DNA from: Acanthochromis polyacanthus
Lineage: Eukaryota > Chordata > Actinopteri > Pomacentridae
DNA: 64,000 nt
Direction of reading: 5' to 3'
Assembly: GCF_021347895.1 (NCBI RefSeq)
Contig: NC_067117.1
Location: 35,408,067-35,472,066, forward strand
In this document: piece after piece, positions 12,801 to 21,780 of the stretch
Layout of the letters: every line of letters begins with the position of its first letter
How positions within the stretch are numbered: the first letter of the stretch is position 1
Program-made: the position numbers and the translations under genes
The notes under the pieces: generated by a model
Seen by the model: only the letters and a program-made list of their open reading frames with translations
Told to the model about the DNA's origin: nothing
Database searches by the model: none

Positions 12801-15800
12801 CAGGGGTCTTCTGTCTGAGCCCTGATGTGTCTGATCTGCTTTACTGGCAAAAAACGGGACCTACACAATATTATTATTATTATTATTATTAATAGGTGGC
12901 TTAATGTTGTGGCTGATCAGTGTAAGCTGGTGGCCTGAAACCTTTCGTCAAACATTAAGTTTTAGTTTGTACAGTTTGAGTCATCTACGTTTCTGCTAGA
13001 ATGCAAATAAAGTGTCACATTGTTTGCTTTAGAGTAATGGCAAGTCCCAGTCAATGAGCCACGAACACATGTAAGTTCTAGCTGACTTGTCTGGTGGTTT
13101 TAAGGTCAGCTGTCAAAACTGATGATGCTGTTCATTCTCCTCATAAAATTATATTTCTACAGCAGTGCTAACTAGAATATCCACAACATTATTTTCCCAT
13201 TATGACCACTTTCCATGTAATAAATGTAGAGTTTGACAGACAAATCCATGTCAGCGGAAGCCTTGATAAAAGAAATTCTTAGCCCAGATCTGAAATGTTA
13301 AATTCAACAGATGTCTTTTCTTTGCAGAAGCAACCAGGAAATCCAAGTAAATAGCAAATTACAGATGAAGCAGATAAAAAATAGGATTCAAACTCTTGAT
13401 TTCAACAAATCTTTCCATACCTGGAACTGAAGACGATGTACTGGACGTTACACTGGTTGTAGTATTCACGGCTGTCAAAATGTTCAAGCCACCTTTTGGA
13501 CAAAATGATCAGAATGATTCTTATTTCTTCTTCGGAGTTTGGTGAAAAATAAAAGCGACTCTTCAGTCTGAAAAGTTAGTTCTGAGATACATGCAACATG
13601 CAAATAATAAATTCATGCAGCTGAGTGCTGTGCCTGAAAGGCTGCAACTAAACATCTTTCTGTACCTCGTACTGAAGGTGAGACAGCTGCTGTTGTGGAA
13701 GCTGTAGGTGTGACTGATGCATCTGCAGAAGTTGATGCTTCTGTGACATTAAACATATATCTTTATTCTATTATTCTATACCACTGTTCAAATGTTTAGG
13801 GTCACTCAGAGAATTTCATGTTTTCCATAAAACACAAACATTTATTCATGTGCTAGCATAATTGCACAAGGGTTTTCTAATCATCAATGAGCCTTTCAAC
13901 ACCATTAGCTAACACAATGTAGCATTAGAACACAGGAGTGATGGTTGCTGTTTGATGAGCTTTATCTGTACTCTGATGTAGATATTTCATTCAAATTCAG
14001 CCATTTCCTGCTAGAATGGTCTTTTATGACATTAACAATGTCAAGACTGTATTCATGATTTATTTAATGCCATCTTCACTGAAAAAAAATGCTTTTCTTT
14101 CAAACATAAGGACATTTCTAGGTGACCCCAAACTTTTGAATGGTAGTGTATGTTTTCTCCACATAATACAATACATATCAGCTATTATCTTTAAATTCCT
14201 CTAAACTATTTCAGTAATTTCTTATTTCTCTACCTTGCGCTGGAGATGCTGGTGTACTTCTATCTTCTTTTGTCACACCTATGAATAAAAGCAGTGCTAA
14301 ATTTATCTGAGGTTAAAAATGAATGCCGTTCATCAGCTTTTCATGAAAATGGTGGTGGAACATGCATATAAATTTCATTTTACATGCAGAGCATGCTCTG
14401 CCTACAAATGTGAGAATTATGCGTCAGCATGTGCTTCTTTACTTCACATTAGGCCAAAGGCAGCAGTTGAGCCCTGAAATGCTTAAATAGCCATCCATTT
14501 TGGAGAAAATTATTACTCAATATTCAACCGTGTGTTTGGCGAGGAATGTCAATGACCAGTGACCAACTCTTCAGGGAAAAATTAAGTTGTTTAGTAGAGT
14601 CTAAGTGCAGCAGTTAGTAAGGAAGGCAGCACAGTGGTACAGTAAAGTGGAAAAATGCCATCAACCATGAATACAGCTTCATGAAAAAGCATTCACAGAG
14701 GTTTTAAGTGACTATGTTTAAACAGTGCTGCCTCCTATTAGTGACACCATGGCAACACCTACACTGTGTATTTGACTGGAAACAGGACAAGCCCAATTAC
14801 AGATTAACATTTAAGTACTGCAAATTGCACTGTACAGTCGCTACACTAGTTATTAAATGACACTTATGTTTTTGTATGTTTGAACAGCAAATCATGTACA
14901 CATTCTGTGTATACACTTCAAAGTGTAACAAAGGTTTTCTGATTTGTAAGTCTAGCCTTGAAACATTCTTGGGACCGGTGCAGTAATTCATCACAGTGAA
15001 CATTTTGCAGCCTTTATTTTTCATCCCAACGCACTACTGTGTACATTATCATGTACTTCATCACCATGTGGTATGTTAGGGTGTCCACAGTACTGGTTTA
15101 GGTATGTACAAGAATTCACCATCCAACGTTTGTGAACAGTTTTTTTTTGCAGCCATTATTATCTTGATGATGTCCAACTAAATTATTAAAACATAAATGG
15201 CAAAAATGGCATGCATACTAGTTTCCTATTAAAGTAAATGCATTTTAAAATGAATGAATCTGGACATTGTAGCAATAAATTTATATATAAGAACACTTCC
15301 CTAACATTTTGGTTATATTTTTGCAATAATGTTTTCAGACATTTTATTGATATTGTCAGGAATTTTAACATTGTTTTCCCAAGCATTTTAACAGAAATAT
15401 TAATATTTTTGTAAATGTTGTTAATATCGCAAACATTTCAATTGTATATTTTTTTTAGATTATTATATTAGACAATCTTTATTCCTTTGTTTTACAATTT
15501 ATTATTTCAAGCATTTTATTACTATTTTTTTTTGCCATTCTTATTATATTAGACAAAAGACAATATTTTTAATTTTTAATTTTGTTATTCATTATTTCAA
15601 GCATTGTATTAATATTTTTTGGATGTATTCATACATTTCAGATATTTTACAATTTTTCCAGAATTTTTCTTTTTTCTTTTTTAACATGGCATGATATACA
15701 TTTTGTGGGCATTTTAATCACACTTATGGGAAAATATTAATCATTTTTGGCCATATAAATGTCCATCCATTCTCTAAACACTGCTTTCTCCTCACTAGGG

Positions 15801-18800
15801 TCGTGGGGGGTGCTGGAGCCCATCCTAGCCGACTCGGGCAATGGCAGGGGACACCCTGGACAGGTCGCCAGCCCGTCGCAGGGCCACACACACAGACAAA
15901 CAATCACACTCACATTCACATTTACGGGCAATTTAGAGTACTCAATTAACCTCAGCATATTTTTTTTTGGACTGTGGGAGGAAGTCGGAGTACCCGGAGA
16001 AAACCCACGCATGCACAGGGAGAACATGCAAACTCCATGCAGAAAGATCCCAGGCCCACCCTGGGATTCGAACTGACGATCTTCTTGCTGCAAGGCGAAA
16101 GTGCTAACCACTACTCCACTGTGCAGCCCCCATATAAATGTTTTTAGACATTTTGGTAACAGCTTCAGGTATTTTACTTTTATATTTTTGAACATGAGGC
16201 TGCACAGTGTCGTAGTGGTTAGCACTTTCGCCTTGCAGCAAAAAGATCCCCGGTTCAAATCCCGGGGTGGGCCTGGGATCTTTCTGCATGGAGTTTGCAT
16301 GTTCTCCCTGTGCATGCGTGGGTTTTCTCCTGGTACTCCGGCTTCCTCCCACAGTCCAAAAATATGCTGAGGTTAATTGATTACTCTAAACTGCCCGTAG
16401 GCGTGAATGCGAGTGTGATTGTTCGTCTGTATATGTAGCCCTGTGACAGACTGGCGACCTGTCCAGGGTGTCCCCTGCCTTCGCCCGAGTCAGCTGGGAT
16501 AGACTCCAGCACCCCCCTACGACCCTAGTGAGGATGAAGCGGTGTATAGAGAATGGATGGATGGATTTTTGAACATAAGTGATTTTTCTGCAGTAGTGAA
16601 ATGAAAGATTGGAAAACTGATGCGCAAATGTATTGCATGGTTTGAAAATGGTCCACAGTATCTGTAAAGAATATTCATAAACAATGTGGTAAAAAATTCA
16701 AAATCACTAATCACAAGCTACTAACTTCACAAGAGCCAGCTTACTCTCAGCATAAAAAGTAATCTATAAAACAGCAAGCAAGAATACTTGAGTGCAATGA
16801 TCTTACCTTTGCATTCTGGAGGCTGAGAATTGTATTTACCAGTTGCACTGCACACAATGCTACTTTCCCCAATGAGGGTGTACCCTTCATCACAGGTGTA
16901 CTGTATGATTTCTCCATATTTTGGCAAATTTTGAGCATCCCATGAGATTCTACCATTGGTCACTTCAGGAGGTTTAGGGCATGTTACAACTGAGAAATAA
17001 GGGGGAAAAAGTATATAATCAAATATTCCATTCTGTTGCCATATAACCTGTGGCACTTACTGAATGACAGAGAGAAGAAGCAAATTTACAAAGTCAGAAA
17101 AATACAAAGCTTTAGCTGTATCAATAATTCAGTAAAACGTACACTACCATTCAAATGTATGGGGTCACTTAGAAAGGTCCTTATGTTTCAAAGAAAAGCA
17201 GTTTTGTTCAGTGAAGATAACATTAAATGAATCAGAAATACAGTCTCAACATTGTCAATGTGATAAATGACTATTCTAGCCAGAAATGGCTGATTTTTAA
17301 TGGAATATCTACATAGGGGTACAGAGGAACATTTCCAGCAACCATCACTGCTGTGTTCTAATGCTACATTGTGTTAGCTAATGGTGTTGAAAGGCTCATT
17401 GATGATTGGAAAACCTTCGTGCAATTATGTTAGCACATGAAGCTTTCATGGAAAACATGAAATTCTGTGGGTGACTCCAGATTTTTGAATGGTATTGTAC
17501 TTAACTCCTGCAGGCCACAGGTTGTGTTCAGCTTTTGCAGTGAGATTGTAAATGATAATTCCATCTCTTTCAGACATAAAGAAATACTATTTGAGACATT
17601 TACTGATACACTTGGCTCTTCCACTCCACCCTGCAGGAAAGCACTGTTTGTAGGCTGAGCCAGTAAGCTTGTAGCTGTGGAAAGACAAAAGGAAAATAAA
17701 GCAAGAACCTTTATATATAGAGGAATCAGTATTCTTGAATCTCAGTACTGTAATACACTGAAACATTAATTTCTACTCTGAAACTACATTCTTACAGAGT
17801 TTTATCAAGAAGTATGTGCTGTATCAACAACCCTGTCTATGTTGTCAAAAGGAGAGCCAAGTTTTAAATCAGTGAAACTATGAAGTAACACCTTTTGGCA
17901 GCAGCTCTATTTGACTTTCAAGAGTATGTTGTTTTCTGTACAGCTCTTCATCCTGAGCTTCTAATTTCGATTGCCAGTCATTTCTGGTAGACAGATGCTG
18001 GCAGTACAGAGATACTACCTTCTGTGTGTCACTTTCTTTGTTAGATTTTCAGAGAGCACCATTTATTTTTTGGATGGCATTCAACCAGATAACAATCAAA
18101 CAGGAAGATCTCACAACTCTTAGATTCATACTCACCCTTCATCACAAGTGGCTTTTATTAAAGCACCAAACAAGGTACCTGCACTGATATTAAACCTCAT
18201 ATTTGGCTGAGTTTCTGGGGGACCACAGTCCTTTTCTGTAATACAAAAAGCAAACACAATGTAGGTATTTTACAGCAGTACATACACCTCAGACATGACA
18301 ACATAAAACGGCTTGGATGTCCCCAGCATAAAACTGCACTGCTTGTCCAAAGAAAAAAAAAAGTCGTCACTTGGAGTTACAGTGGGTACGGAAAGTATTC
18401 AGACCCCTTGAAATTTTTCACTCTCTGTGTCATTGCAGCCATTTGCCAAAATCAAAAAAGTTCATTTTATTTCTCATTAATGTACACTCAGCACCCCATC
18501 TTGACAGAAAAAAACAGAAATGTAGAAATTTTTGCAAATTTATTAAAAAAGAAAAACTGAAATATCACATGGTCAGAAGTATTCAGACCCTGTGCTCAGT
18601 ATTGAGTAGAAGCACCCTTTTCAGCTAGTACAGCCATGAGTCTTCTTGGGAATGACGCAACAAGTTTTTCACACCTGGATTTGGGGATCCTCTGCCATTC
18701 TTTCACACAGAGAGTGAAAAATTTCAAGGGGTCTGAATAATTTCCGTACCCACTGTAACTGAGCAAATAGGTAAGAGCCTTCCATTGGATAATTACTGCA

Positions 18801-21604
18801 GGGATGAATACGTTTTAGCTGGCAACAACCATGACTGATGCAGTGAGGAGCTCCTCTTTTCTTAAACAACCGTGTTGGAAGACACATCCTGTGGTCATGG
18901 AAAAGATATTAATCTGTTTCAAAAGGGACAATTTGTTGGCCTGCTTCAAGCAAAGAAAACAACTAAGGTGATTTCTGAAACCACTAAAATTTGGGTTAAG
19001 AACCTTCTAACGCATTATTAAAACCTGAAGAACAGTGGTGAACCATCATCTTTGAGGAACAAATGTGGTCGGAACAAACTCTTCGATGATTGTAGGAAAT
19101 CAATAGTAGAACTCATGGTTATGTTTAATATTGAAAGTAAGAACTTTTCCAGGCGCACAATGCGAAGGGAAGTCAAAGGATTGCGACTAAACTGTTGTAG
19201 CTTTAAGAAAACCACTGATTAGTGAGGGTAATCATAATAAAGGCTTCAGTTTGCAAGGCAACATAAAGATTGGATTCTTGAGAAATGAAAGAAGGTCATG
19301 TGGTCTGATGAGTCCAGACTTATCCTGTTCCAAAGTGATGGGAGCATCCAGGTAAGAAAAGAGGCAGATGAAGTGATGAACTCATCATGCCTAATGCCTA
19401 CCAGCCTGTGGGGGTTAGGGTTATGCTCTGGGGTTGGTCAGCTTCAGCAACATTATGTTCCCAAAGAATGAGGTCAGCTGACTACCTGAATATCCTGAAT
19501 GACCAGGTCTTTCCATCAATGGAGTTTTTCTTCCCTGATGGCATGGGCATGTTCCAAGATGAAGATGCCAGGATCCATGGGGCTCAAATTGTGAAGGAGT
19601 GGTTCAGGGAGCATGAGACATGATATTCATACAAAGATTTGACTTCAGTCCTGAACCCAACCCGTTGAGAATCTTTGAGATGTGCTTGAGATGACTTTGT
19701 GCAGTGGTCCGACCCTCCTATCATCAATATAAGGTCTTGATAGAAAATGAATTCAACTCTGGACAGAAATAAATGCTGTAACATTGCAGAAGCTTATCGA
19801 AACAATGCCACGGCAAATGTGTGTCAATCTCAGAGCAAAAGGCAGTTCAACGAAATATTAGAATGTGCGACTTTTTGTTTGGATAGGCAGTGTATTTGTC
19901 AGTAGAAAATAAATGAAAGCAGACCCACTTTTGCAGATGAGATCAGGTTCAGTCCACTTCTCATTAATGCAGGCTATATTCCCAGAGCCACTTTCTCTTT
20001 CATATCCATTGGCGCACTCTAAAGTAACTTCAACGCGCTCTGGGTAGTCATTCAGTAGAAGTGCTTTAGTGGATAGGACAATATTTTCTCTTCCTGAAGG
20101 TTTAAGACAGCCGGCTGAAGAAAAGAAGGGAAAAAGAGGCAACATGGTGATTGTTTTAAAGTCAGAAATCATGAGGAGATACAGTCAAACAGACAGTAAC
20201 AAACAGGAATGAATTGTGAAAACAGACAGATAAAGCCAATGTCTGATTTGACTTTCAGTGGCTTTGTCTGTGGAAACTTTTTTCTTTTGTTTTTGTAACA
20301 TTTTTACGTTAAGAACTAACAGCAGTATTGATAGTAATAATGCACTAAGCTACTATACAGAGAACAGTTCAACAGGTATTTATGTTCTTTTCTATTTAGT
20401 AATGCTGCAGTTAAAAAAGCTAATAAGCACTCAAATTTCTCAGAAAACATTAACTAATCAAGCAGTTCTCAGTGTTAATACGTCATTAATAAAAGATGAA
20501 TGAACAATCAAGTGAATCCAGTTAATTAAGAATGCATTTTAAAACTTTGTTTATCAGAAACTGGCACCAAGACATCAGAGCTTGGCTTCCAGAAGGCAGA
20601 AAGCAAGGAACAGTTTTCAGTTTGTTCTGGAAACTTCATACTTAATGGAATGATCTGATCTTAGACTAAATATCATCTCTTGGGAAATACACTACCAGTC
20701 AAAGATTTGGACACACCTTCTCATTCAATGATTACTATTCATTTATTTTCTACATTTTAGATTAATACTGAAGACATCAAATCTATTAAAGAAACAAAAA
20801 AGGTGTCAATCTTCAGTATTATTAACTTACAATGTAGAAAATAATACAATAAATAAAAAGCATTGAATGAGAAGGTATGTTCAAAGTTTTGACTGGTAGT
20901 TTAGTGTTTTTACTTTTTAACTTGAGCGCATGGCATTTTTGCACATCCATTTTCATGTCTGTGTTGTCTTTTGTCATGAACCGGTCTGTATATTAAATTG
21001 CTATATACCGTACTGTCTAGTACGGGTCGATTACTGTTTGTCAGTGACTCAGTGTTGTTTTGTTGTTTCAGGACAGGTCTTTTCTCCTGAAAATGAGACC
21101 CGCCTCTCAGTGAAATTACCTGTAAAAATAAAAGTTTAAAAAATATAAAAAATAAATTACTAGCAATATTTCCAAAAAATAGTAGCAGGAGTGTCTTGTC
21201 CCGACAGTTCATGTTAAAAACGAGTGTGACAGTATTTCCTACTGCATTTAAAGTTTCGTATTTTTATATGATTATATTTAGACCATGATCTTTTACTATT
21301 TTAATCAAGGGTTTCACAGAAAATGTATACACTGAACATTACTAACGGTAACTCCAGAAAAGGTCTTTCTGGTTGACTTTCTTTGGTATTTCTGCAGAGG
21401 CTTACAATTGTATTTCAATGGAACTGACAGAAAACGTAGCCTGGCTCTTCTTGCTGGAGCTCTCATGTGACCAGATAAATATTATCTCATTAAGTAGACA
21501 CCGAGGCTGATGTTTCACTGACCTGCCGCCTTTACCACCAGGAGACACAGCAGCAGCAGGGCTTGGACGGTTCTCTGTCCACAGGTGTCCGGTGAAGTTT
21601 CCAT
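9842..21604 (-). CDS. CD46/CD55-like (Tecrem-like) membrane complement regulator, 12 coding exons
   Basis: Exons (transcript order): 21523-21604, 19929-20114, 18136-18235, 17604-17674, 16807-16989, 14234-14278, 13666-13740, 13421-13471, 11573-11611, 11449-11490, 11299-11350, 9842-9872. They total 957 nt, or 318 residues plus stop, and every junction has GT/AG and matching phase. The protein has a signal peptide, three CCP modules, a Ser/Thr/Pro region, an acidic juxtamembrane piece, a transmembrane helix and a tail of about 10 residues after RRK. The split second CCP, tiny phase-1 STP exons and split transmembrane helix are the gene plan of mammalian CD46. Family knowledge: such proteins restrain complement on the host cell surface by binding C3b/C4b. 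That role is inferred here. Three CCPs is fewer than the four of CD46 and CD55. Another sushi receptor is possible but fits the STP exons less well. Confidence 0.8.
10295..10680. repeat. Fish interspersed repeat fragment, unclassified
   Basis: The segment from the CAAAGAGCACGGCAGAGTTA region through ACGGATTTGAATGAAATATT and TAGTCTGGATCCATGGAT resembles a repeat that I recall from many fish genomes. No ends are visible, so it is not assigned to a class. It lies in the last intron of the CCP gene. Confidence 0.45.
11299..11350 (-). CDS. CCP gene exon 11: second half of transmembrane helix and stop-transfer
   Basis: This 52 nt exon (phase 1 in, phase 2 out) has acceptor tttctttatag and donor AAAGG|GTAAGA. 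It encodes [18 protein letters not shown]. The hydrophobic run ends in Lys/Arg residues that would sit on the cytoplasmic face. Confidence 0.75.
11449..11490 (-). CDS. CCP gene exon 10: first half of transmembrane helix
   Basis: This 42 nt exon (phase 1 to 1) has acceptor tcctctttcag and donor TTAG|GTAATG. It encodes [14 protein letters not shown], an apolar segment that continues directly into the next exon. The short size and splice sites fit a split transmembrane helix. Confidence 0.72.
11573..11611 (-). CDS. CCP gene exon 9: acidic juxtamembrane segment
   Basis: This 39 nt exon (phase 1 to 1) has acceptor taccttcag and donor CTG|GTGAGT. It encodes [12 protein letters not shown], an acidic stretch just outside the predicted membrane helix. 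It corresponds in position to the small exon of unknown significance before the transmembrane exons of CD46. Confidence 0.65.
11806..12172. repeat. MITE-A copy 3
   Basis: The TIRs are CACTACCACCCAAAAGTTTG and CCCCAAACTTTTGAATGGTTG. It is about 367 bp, and the right flank is TA. It lies in the CCP gene intron between exons 8 and 9. Confidence 0.85.
12405..12922 (+). mobile_element. Tc1-like element B2, internally deleted
   Basis: The TIRs are CACTGATCAGCCACAACATT and TTAATGTTGTGGCTGATCAG. The interior holds the transposase C-terminal region, with CAGGACAATGTGCCCCACCA (QDNVPHH) and GAATGGTTTGAAGAGCACAA (EWFEEHN), then degraded sequence and an (ATT)n run. At about 518 bp it is a non-autonomous remnant. 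Confidence 0.82.
13421..13471 (-). CDS. CCP gene exon 8: STP-rich stalk segment C
   Basis: This 51 nt exon (phase 1 to 1) has acceptor cattttgacag and donor CCAG|GTATGG. It encodes [17 protein letters not shown], which is Ser/Thr-rich with one N-glycosylation sequon (NTT). Confidence 0.72.
13666..13740 (-). CDS. CCP gene exon 7: STP-rich stalk segment B
   Basis: This 75 nt exon (phase 1 to 1) has acceptor aatgtcacag and donor CGAG|GTACAG. Its 25 codons are almost all Ser, Thr, Ala, Pro and Val, for example [16 protein letters not shown]. It fits an O-glycosylated stalk. MITE-A copy 4 starts about 40 bp upstream of its acceptor. Confidence 0.75.
13781..14148. repeat. MITE-A copy 4
   Basis: The ends are TA-CCACTGTTCAAATGTTTAG and CCCCAAACTTTTGAATGGTAG-TGTA. 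It is about 368 bp and lies between STP exons 6 and 7 of the CCP gene. Confidence 0.85.
14234..14278 (-). CDS. CCP gene exon 6: STP-rich stalk segment A
   Basis: This 45 nt exon (phase 1 to 1) has acceptor tttattcatag and donor AAG|GTAGAG. It encodes [14 protein letters not shown]. Small, symmetrical Ser/Thr/Pro exons are O-glycosylated stalk cassettes in CD46 and can be included or skipped without losing frame. Confidence 0.72.
15455..15640. repeat. AT-rich diverged tandem duplication (period about 80-88 bp)
   Basis: The blocks TTATATTAGACAA (15462 and 15543) and ATTATTTCAAGCATT (about 15502 and 15590) occur twice in the same order. It lies inside a longer AT-rich stretch from 15180 to 15720 with no other visible content. 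Confidence 0.55.
15763..16129 (-). mobile_element. V-SINE copy 1 with target-site duplication
   Basis: In minus orientation it has a tRNA-like head (GGGGGCTGCACAGTGGAGTA), the V core (TTTGCATGTTCTCCCTGTGC) and a 3' end in GAATGGATGG-type repeats. The target duplication CCATATAAATGT lies at 15751-15762 and 16130-16141. Box A and box B remnants suggest RNA polymerase III ancestry. Confidence 0.88.
16199..16564 (+). mobile_element. V-SINE copy 2 with target-site duplication
   Basis: It has a plus-strand tRNA-like head (AGTGGTTAGCACTTTCGCC, GGTTCAAATCCC), the V core (TTTGCATGTTCTCCCTGTGC) and a GGATGGATGGAT tail. The target duplication ATTTTTGAACAT(G/A)AG lies at 16184-16198 and 16565-16579. It is head to head with V-SINE copy 1, with a 69 bp gap. 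Confidence 0.9.
16807..16989 (-). CDS. CCP gene exon 5: CCP domain 3, lacking the conserved Trp
   Basis: This 183 nt exon (phase 1 to 1) has acceptor ttatttctcag and donor G|GTAAGA. It encodes [16 protein letters not shown], then [25 protein letters not shown] and QPPECK. The four cysteines and the CDEGY motif are present. The position before Cys4 that normally holds Trp reads [10 protein letters not shown], so the domain has Tyr where the family has Trp. Confidence 0.88.
17142..17497. repeat. MITE-A copy 5
   Basis: The ends are TA-CACTACCATTCAAATGTATG and TTTTTGAATGGTATTG-TA. It is about 356 bp, in the opposite orientation to copies 2-4, and lies about 107 bp downstream of the exon 4 donor of the CCP gene. 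Confidence 0.85.
17604..17674 (-). CDS. CCP gene exon 4: second half of CCP domain 2
   Basis: This 71 nt exon (phase 2 in, phase 1 out) has acceptor tttccacag and donor A|GTAAAT. It encodes [11 protein letters not shown] then [11 protein letters not shown], giving Cys3, the conserved Trp and Cys4. Joined to exon 3 it makes a complete sushi module. Confidence 0.87.
18136..18235 (-). CDS. CCP gene exon 3: first half of CCP domain 2
   Basis: This 100 nt exon (phase 1 in, phase 2 out) has acceptor tattacag and donor GG|GTGAGT. It encodes [15 protein letters not shown] up to IKATCDEG. It carries Cys1 and Cys2 and breaks at the glycine after the second cysteine. CCP domains of CD46, CD55 and factor H that are split over two exons break at this same place. 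Confidence 0.88.
18380..18755. mobile_element. Non-autonomous Tc1 derivative with complete TIRs
   Basis: It is flanked by TA on both sides (18378-18379 and 18756-18757). It begins CAGTGGGTACGGAAAGTATT and ends AATTTCCGTACCCACTG. It is a 376 bp copy of the element at 5849-7443 that has lost nearly all of the transposase gene. It lies in intron 2 of the CCP gene. Confidence 0.9.
18769..19896 (+). pseudogene. Second Tc1-family transposon fossil with transposase remnants
   Basis: Plus-strand remnants of a different Tc1 family run from an eroded start near 18895 to TAG at 19859-19861. Readable pieces include TGGTCTGATGAGTCCAGACT (WSDESR), [18 protein letters not shown] and [12 protein letters not shown]. 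Several frameshifts and a deletion after the EHET block remove part of the catalytic region. The element ends about 35 bp from CCP exon 2. Confidence 0.8.
19929..20114 (-). CDS. CCP gene exon 2: CCP/sushi domain 1
   Basis: This 186 nt exon (phase 1 to 1) has acceptor cttcag|CC and donor A|GTGGGT. It encodes one complete sushi module with four cysteines (in CLKP, LECANGY, NIAC and LICK) and the usual Trp in NEKWTEP. One-exon CCP modules bounded by phase-1 introns are the family norm. A fossil Tc1 transposon ends about 35 bp downstream of the donor. Confidence 0.88.
20694..20902. repeat. MITE-C copy 2, intact
   Basis: The TIRs are CACTACCAGTCAAAGATTTG and CAAAGTTTTGACTGGTAGT. It is about 209 bp and very AT-rich. 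It is the uninterrupted relative of the composite at 5706-7500. It lies in intron 1 of the CCP gene. Confidence 0.75.
21523..21604 (-). CDS. CCP gene exon 1: start codon and signal peptide
   Basis: The start codon is at 21604-21602. The exon encodes a short polar N-terminus, then a Leu/Val-rich core ([13 protein letters not shown]), and ends at a GTCAGT donor in phase 1. This is a typical cleaved signal peptide. The next exon supplies the first CCP cysteine directly after an Ala-Gly, a plausible signal peptidase site. The overlapping longer open frame at 21402-21659 on the same strand lacks the splice logic and is a shadow. Confidence 0.8.
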
Positions 21605-21780
21605 GTTCCGGCTGCAGATCCTGATCCGACTCTTCAACACTGTCGTACAACTTCTCCACAGAGGAGACACGATCCGCTCCTCAGCCTGTCAACACTGATC
21701 CTCCGCTGCAGCAACGCCGACTGCCCATTTTGGCTGCAGTCAAGTTAGCTTTAATAAGCCTGGGGGACCGGAAGTGAGAT
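21605..21780 (-). promoter_or_regulatory. Likely 5' UTR and promoter of the CCP gene, with ETS-type site
   Basis: This GC-richer stretch lies directly upstream of the start codon. ACCGGAAGTG at 21767-21776 matches the ETS/GABPA consensus, and CCATTTTGGC at 21725-21734 partly resembles a YY1 site. Both occur often in TATA-less promoters. I see no TATA box at a suitable place. The promoter role is inferred. Confidence 0.4.

Noticed and set aside
16199..16564. tRNA gene suggested by box A/B-like sequence
   Set aside because: The tRNA-like head belongs to a V-SINE with a target duplication and GGAT tail; it lacks a proper cloverleaf.
16807..20114. IL-15 or IL-2 receptor alpha chain (also sushi proteins)
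   Set aside because: Those have one or two sushi domains; three CCPs, a split CCP2 and three STP exons fit a complement regulator.
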